From Phytoseiulus persimilis (lineage: Eukaryota; Arthropoda; Arachnida; Mesostigmata; Phytoseiidae): a stretch of 64,000 nucleotides of DNA. This document shows positions 59,872 through 64,000 of this stretch, one piece after another. How positions within the stretch are numbered: the first letter of the stretch is position 1; every line of letters begins with the position of its first letter. A model generated the notes under the pieces. That model searched no databases, was not told the origin of the DNA, and saw nothing but the letters and a program-made list of their open reading frames with translations. The translations under genes and the position numbers were made by a program. The stretch lies in contig CM075104.1 of the NCBI GenBank assembly GCA_037576195.1, positions 1,494,775-1,558,774 of the forward strand, given 5' to 3'.

Positions 59872-60873
59872 TCACTCTGTCAACGCGGGTGAACTCGGCA
59901 GCGACACATTCTGTTGCCGCAACGTCTTTCGGAACGCGTACGACACCACCAGGCGCTGACAGAACTCTGGAAGTATGCAGAGCAGTTGACAAAAGCGTAT
60001 GTAGAGCATTCGTCCGGCGGTGTACGAGATTCTCGGGTTTGGATTGAGAACAGCCTCGTCGAAAACCTCCAAGATTCCGGCGAAGCTTCCCACGCTCATT
60101 TGACCGGCCATCTCGTGCGTGAGTCGCTGGTAGTTTTCGAAATAATCGCCGTAGCGCTGCTTTTTGATCTCTGAGAGGTTCTGCCTCATTTTCTCTGTAT
60201 GGTTCTCCTGGGCGGACATGATCGACGTGATTCGAGCGAAATCAGCGGGTCGTACCTTGATGACGCGAACACCGAATTTGTGGAGTTCCATTGCGAGAGA
60301 ATCGCTGAAACTTTCCAGGGCGAACTTGCTCGCGCAGTAGACAGATAATCCGGGGTATGCGATCTGACCATTGACGCTGGTGACATTGATTATACGAGAT
60401 TTGTCCGCTATAATGCGATCCATGAAGAGCCGTATGACACGCATTGAGCCCAGGTTGACCTTGAAAACGAATTCCACCTGTTGCTCCGTCAGCCAGTCGA
60501 ACTCTCCCATGACACAAACACCGGCATTATTGATCAGGGCATGGAGTTTTCTGCCGTCCAGCAGCAGTTCGACTTCTCTGCCGAAGCGTCTGAGATCGTC
60601 TTCCGTCAGATCTAATCGTAGAACATCCACGCCGAGCGAGATCAACGCTTGTGCTCTTTCGCTGTTCGGGTTTAGACAAGTCGCGATTACGCTGACGCCG
60701 GACGACGCTAAGTGATTAGCAAGAGCGTAGCCGATCCCAGAGTCACAGCCGGTTATCAGCACACAATCGTGCTGCTCCAATGTGATCCTTGGTCTCCTCC
60801 GCAAACGGCCCCAAGCAAGTGAAATCACAACCACAGAGACCAGACCAAAAGCAAAAATTCCGACCTGGAACAT
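59872..60873 (-). CDS. Short-chain dehydrogenase, SDR9C-like, single exon
   Basis: 333 codons, intact from ATG (60,873) to stop. Residues 4-21 form a hydrophobic N-terminal anchor followed by basic residues (RLRRRPR), as in ER- or mitochondria-associated retinol/steroid/beta-hydroxybutyrate dehydrogenases. The NAD(P)-binding Rossmann fold starts at T41-G-C-D-S-G-I-G48. D88 lies in LRLDLT, the NNAG motif is at 115-118, and the catalytic set is N140, S166, Y179 and K183 in YCASK. The TGCDSGIG wording and about 330-residue length fit the SDR9C group (BDH1, RDH5/RDH16, HSD17B6-like), which oxidise or reduce hydroxybutyrate, retinoids or sterols with NAD(H). The exact substrate cannot be deduced. 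The C-terminal part (305-325) is another amphipathic or hydrophobic stretch. There are no introns in the coding region. Confidence 0.95.
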   Translation of the reverse strand: MFQVGIFAFGLVSVVVISLAWGRLRRRPRITLEQHDCVLITGCDSGIGYALANHLASSGVSVIATCLNPNSERAQALISLGVDVLRLDLTEDDLRRFGREVELLLDGRKLHALINNAGVCVMGEFDWLTEQQVEFVFKVNLGSMRVIRLFMDRIIADKSRIINVTSVNGQIAYPGLSVYCASKFALESFSDSLAMELHKFGVRVIKVRPADFARITSIMSAQENHTEKMRQNLSEIKKQRYGDYFENYQRLTHEMAGQMSVGSFAGILEVFDEAVLNPNPRISYTAGRMLYIRFCQLLCILPEFCQRLVVSYAFRKTLRQQNVSLPSSPALTE

Positions 60874-63800
60874 AATATTGTGGTCTGAATCGACCTCAAT
60901 CGCTCACTGAGGGAACCGAGTCTACGTGCAACCGATAGTGAAGGGAATTCCTTCTCCATTCATACGGAAGTATTCAAAAGTTTCTCAGTAATTACCATGA
61001 CGTGCTCCAGGAGCAGTAGCCAGAAGACACGAGTTCCACTAACAAAGCAAGCCGGAACAGCGAAAATCGCCAACACACAGGCGATCTAAAACGCTGCTGC
61101 TGCCCCTCGGGGTCATCGCACGCGCCGCTAAGCGAGGAGAATCATACGGTGGAAAGAGGTGAGAGTACTAAATAGAATCTTGCGTTCTCGCCCCTGCTGT
61201 TCCGGATCTGAGACACCGCGCAGATGGTCGGCAAGAGTTGGTCGGCAACAGCGACAAGTTTTTCCCAGGCACGGGGTGAATTCCGGACTCCGTGGACTCA
61301 ATATCAAAGAGGAAGACGGGGAAAAAAACTTCCCACCATTGAGAACAACATATGGCGGAACAGCCCCAGTCGCGGCTATCTCACAAGACGTGGTGTGGTT
61401 TCAGAGCCCGAGTTTCACTCTGCCATTCTTGCGAAAAGCGCCCGAACGCGACGAAATGCGCTTCTGGTGCGATGAGTTACCGCGTCAATGGAACAATGCA
61501 ACGCAATAGGATCCGAATTCATATTGTGATTCGAGAACGCTGCCGGGGCGGCAAACGGAAAGTGAGTGTGTGCATTTCCAGGCGCAGTAGAGGAACTTTC
61601 GGACCGATTCGATTTGATTCCCGAAAATTGCGCGACGAAACCAAGGTTCGAGATTCCATTCAGAAACGATGGCATATCAGACATTAAGATCAATCTCAGG
61701 CGCGAGTGAGCTCGGCGGATCCCATGTTTCCACGCTCCCATATTTCTAGTAGAAGTCACGTTGTTGATTCTACAGCAGAGCGATCCAGCTTTTCATTGAG
61801 CTCAGGCTGGTCAGAAGGGCATCCGTCGTGTGGTGTGCGTTATTACATTAAAACATCACATTCCTTGGTAATTCCACGTAAGAGCCACATCTATTGCGAA
61901 GCGGACGCCCTACGGATGGGCTGACCAATCTTTTCTTGGATACGTGAGTGGCTGCTGCCCACGAAACTCACCAGACATCCCGTTCACCCAAGTGATGTCC
62001 TGCGTGGCATTTATCCAATCGTTTAGCTGGCGATTGTAAACACCGAGGAGTGGCTATGATGCTAAACGATTACCAAGAGTATGTATTACTCGAACTTCTT
62101 CAGCCTGTGTACGCCCGAACCGGCTGAAACTCTTCTGCGTTCCCCGAGATGAGCCAGCCGAGGAATCTTCCGAGCTATTCATAACTCCGTTCACCGCGAA
62201 GTTCGTTCGGTGGCCGCAAAGACCACTTCGAGAGTGTATAACAGGTTGTTCGCATTCCCACCAGGGAAAGTGCGATCCCATCGGCTCATCCATGCTCGAT
62301 CTGGGTTCAGGACAGCCGCGTGATGAGAAACGAAGGTAGTAAGATCCTCGATTGCCGGGCAATCGGCTTCGTCGGGAACTTGTCACGATGAATGGGAGAG
62401 GATCTCGCCGTGTGAGAAACAGTTAGCTGCTGTGGAGCCAGTTCGAAGGTCCCATCCGATTCCGAACAGACCCTAGTTCATGGAATGGAACGCGCCATAT
62501 GAAGCCGCATCAGAAAACTCGGAACGCTCATCATCCGGCCATAAGGATATCTGCAGCGCCGATCGAGGTACATCTGGGGAGCTGAATGAATTGGGCTTTC
62601 TGAGAAGGCAGCCATGGGCACGGTCGAATTCCTTCCGAATCGATGAACTCATGATTCCTGAAACAACGGAAGCTCTCGGAGGGCTATCCTGAGTGAGCTC
62701 CAAGTGACAGATCACCGAAATACAAACTGAATGCTTCGAAGAAATCGAAGGAGCGCCTTTCGATCAAACATCAAAACACAGCTCTCGAATCTACCGGATC
62801 CATCGAATCCCATCGACCGTGGGTGGCTCTGAGCCCCTCGATGACAAGCGTTGGTGTGAAAACATGCAAACATACCGAGGCTGGGGCTCGAGACCCTGAT
62901 GGCACGGAAATATCTGTCAACTCCGCTGAAGCCGGCGCAGTCCCCCTTTCCAGACGTCTCTCCTATTACGTGATACTCGATCTCCTCTGATTATCCGACG
63001 AGCATCGCGGTGGATAGCGTTCGAATACACAGGTTCCCCGTGGGTACGCGGGTAACGATCGACGTCCCGCTACGTTTCCACGATCGTAATCTTCCTGCCG
63101 ACCCCATGAGCATGTGTCCCACAGATAGCACTTGGTCTAAACATCGTGGAACAGGAGGCGGACAACGAGGTGCTCACATGTTTTCCACCCCACCCCATGT
63201 CATTACAGGTCAGCTTGCGATTATTGAATCGACTGCTCCAGCTTGAAAATCAGTGGATAACATGGATTAGTGTTTTGGTGAAACGAGAAACGCCCTCTTG
63301 ATTCCCGTGTAGCATTCGCTTCGTATTCGAGTGAACCAACATCGAGCGTTGGCTTGGGGCGAACCACTGTCCGGAATACACTACTCTTCCAGGAGTTATG
63401 AGGGTGAATATTTCAGAGGTATCCGATCGTCTGTGACCCAGTGGCTGGCCACTCATCAGAGAGCTTGCCCTGTTCTTCATGTTTCGAAATAAAACTCGCG
63501 TTGGAGCTCCTCTCACGGTCGACTTCCAAGAGTCCGAGCTCGCTTATGCGGCGTCTGCTCAAGCGATATCAGATACATCCCATATCCTTGCGGCCATTTC
63601 GAATTGAGTGAAATACTGAAATTCGTTTGGTGGATTTCTCTCTCCGAATTGAGCACGACCAGCAATCTAGAGCACCAATCCCAAAGTTGGAGTCGCTCAT
63701 CGGCGAGACCCTCTCCAGCCTCCTCCGTGTGGACTGGAAGGCCTCCAATTTTGTCGGAGCAAATGAGTCTCCATCGTTGACGCCGGCGAATATCCAGCTC

Positions 63801-64000
63801 GGGTAGATGAATATGAAGAATGCCTGGACTCTACGTAATAGCTGACGCCGACACAGCTTCATATGTATATCTGGATAATGACTCAGGAACAAAACCTTCC
63901 ATATCAGATCCCAAACTCAGTCGGCGCTCTTGGTCGTTTCTCCGACTGGCTCCTCCTTGCTGAATGGATGAATGTATCAAAAGAGTTGCTGAATGACCAC
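60874..64000. other. No recognised gene; upstream of the dehydrogenase
   Basis: The promoter and 5' UTR of the dehydrogenase should lie in the first few hundred bases; no TATA box or other element stood out. Beyond that only short, unassigned open stretches occur on both strands (for example 61159-61509 plus and 63569-63892 minus). Confidence 0.3.

Noticed and set aside
60371-60715. 114-codon plus-strand frame
   Set aside because: It is the antisense shadow of the dehydrogenase.
1-64000. CRISPR arrays, operons, prokaryotic defence systems
   Set aside because: No spacer-repeat structure, no ribosome binding sites or tightly packed genes; the window is eukaryotic in character.

Overview
This window looks like animal nuclear DNA, most likely from an arthropod and plausibly a chelicerate (mite or tick). 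The grounds are a BEL/Pao LTR retrotransposon, Tc1-like, MULE-like and LINE remnants, a LINE reverse transcriptase of a style I associate with ticks and mites, an ionotropic-receptor-like pseudogene, and two animal genes (an ACBD5-like peroxisomal acyl-CoA-binding protein and an SDR9C-type dehydrogenase). The organism is an inference; no rRNA, mitochondrial or other decisive marker is present. There is no prokaryotic gene organisation, no CRISPR array and no operon.

Layout: 1-3.4 kb carries a dispersed Helitron-like repeat and a 45-bp minisatellite of about 30 units, with decayed outliers to 3.42 kb. 6.8-8.9 kb and 12.4-14.0 kb hold two decayed minus-strand LINE remnants. 14.4-16.0 kb holds a DNA-transposon terminus and a pair of inverted short duplications. 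21.2-22.6 kb is a broken MULE transposase. 23,444-30,677 is a complete-length but inactivated BEL/Pao element with 299-bp LTRs, a 5-bp target-site duplication and an unexplained GC-rich segment, open on the antisense strand, between pol and the 3' LTR. 33.8-37.3 kb holds an inverted duplication and a frameshifted ionotropic-receptor-like pseudogene on the plus strand; a weaker candidate lies at 40.8-41.7 kb on the minus strand. 44.06-45.09 kb is an apparently intact, single-exon ACBD5-like gene. 49.85-49.93 and 51.9-52.8 kb hold one partial and one full-length foldback (long inverted repeat) element. 54.2-54.5 kb is a Tc1-like transposase remnant. 59.87-60.87 kb is an apparently intact, single-exon short-chain dehydrogenase.

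Only two genes look intact. They are about 14.8 kb apart on the same (minus) strand, both intronless within the coding region, and seem functionally unrelated except that both bear on lipid metabolism. The rest is a gene-poor landscape of old mobile elements, decayed gene copies and long stretches where I recognise nothing. Frameshifts and stop codons were inferred by following protein similarity from frame to frame by eye; no alignment or database search was possible.
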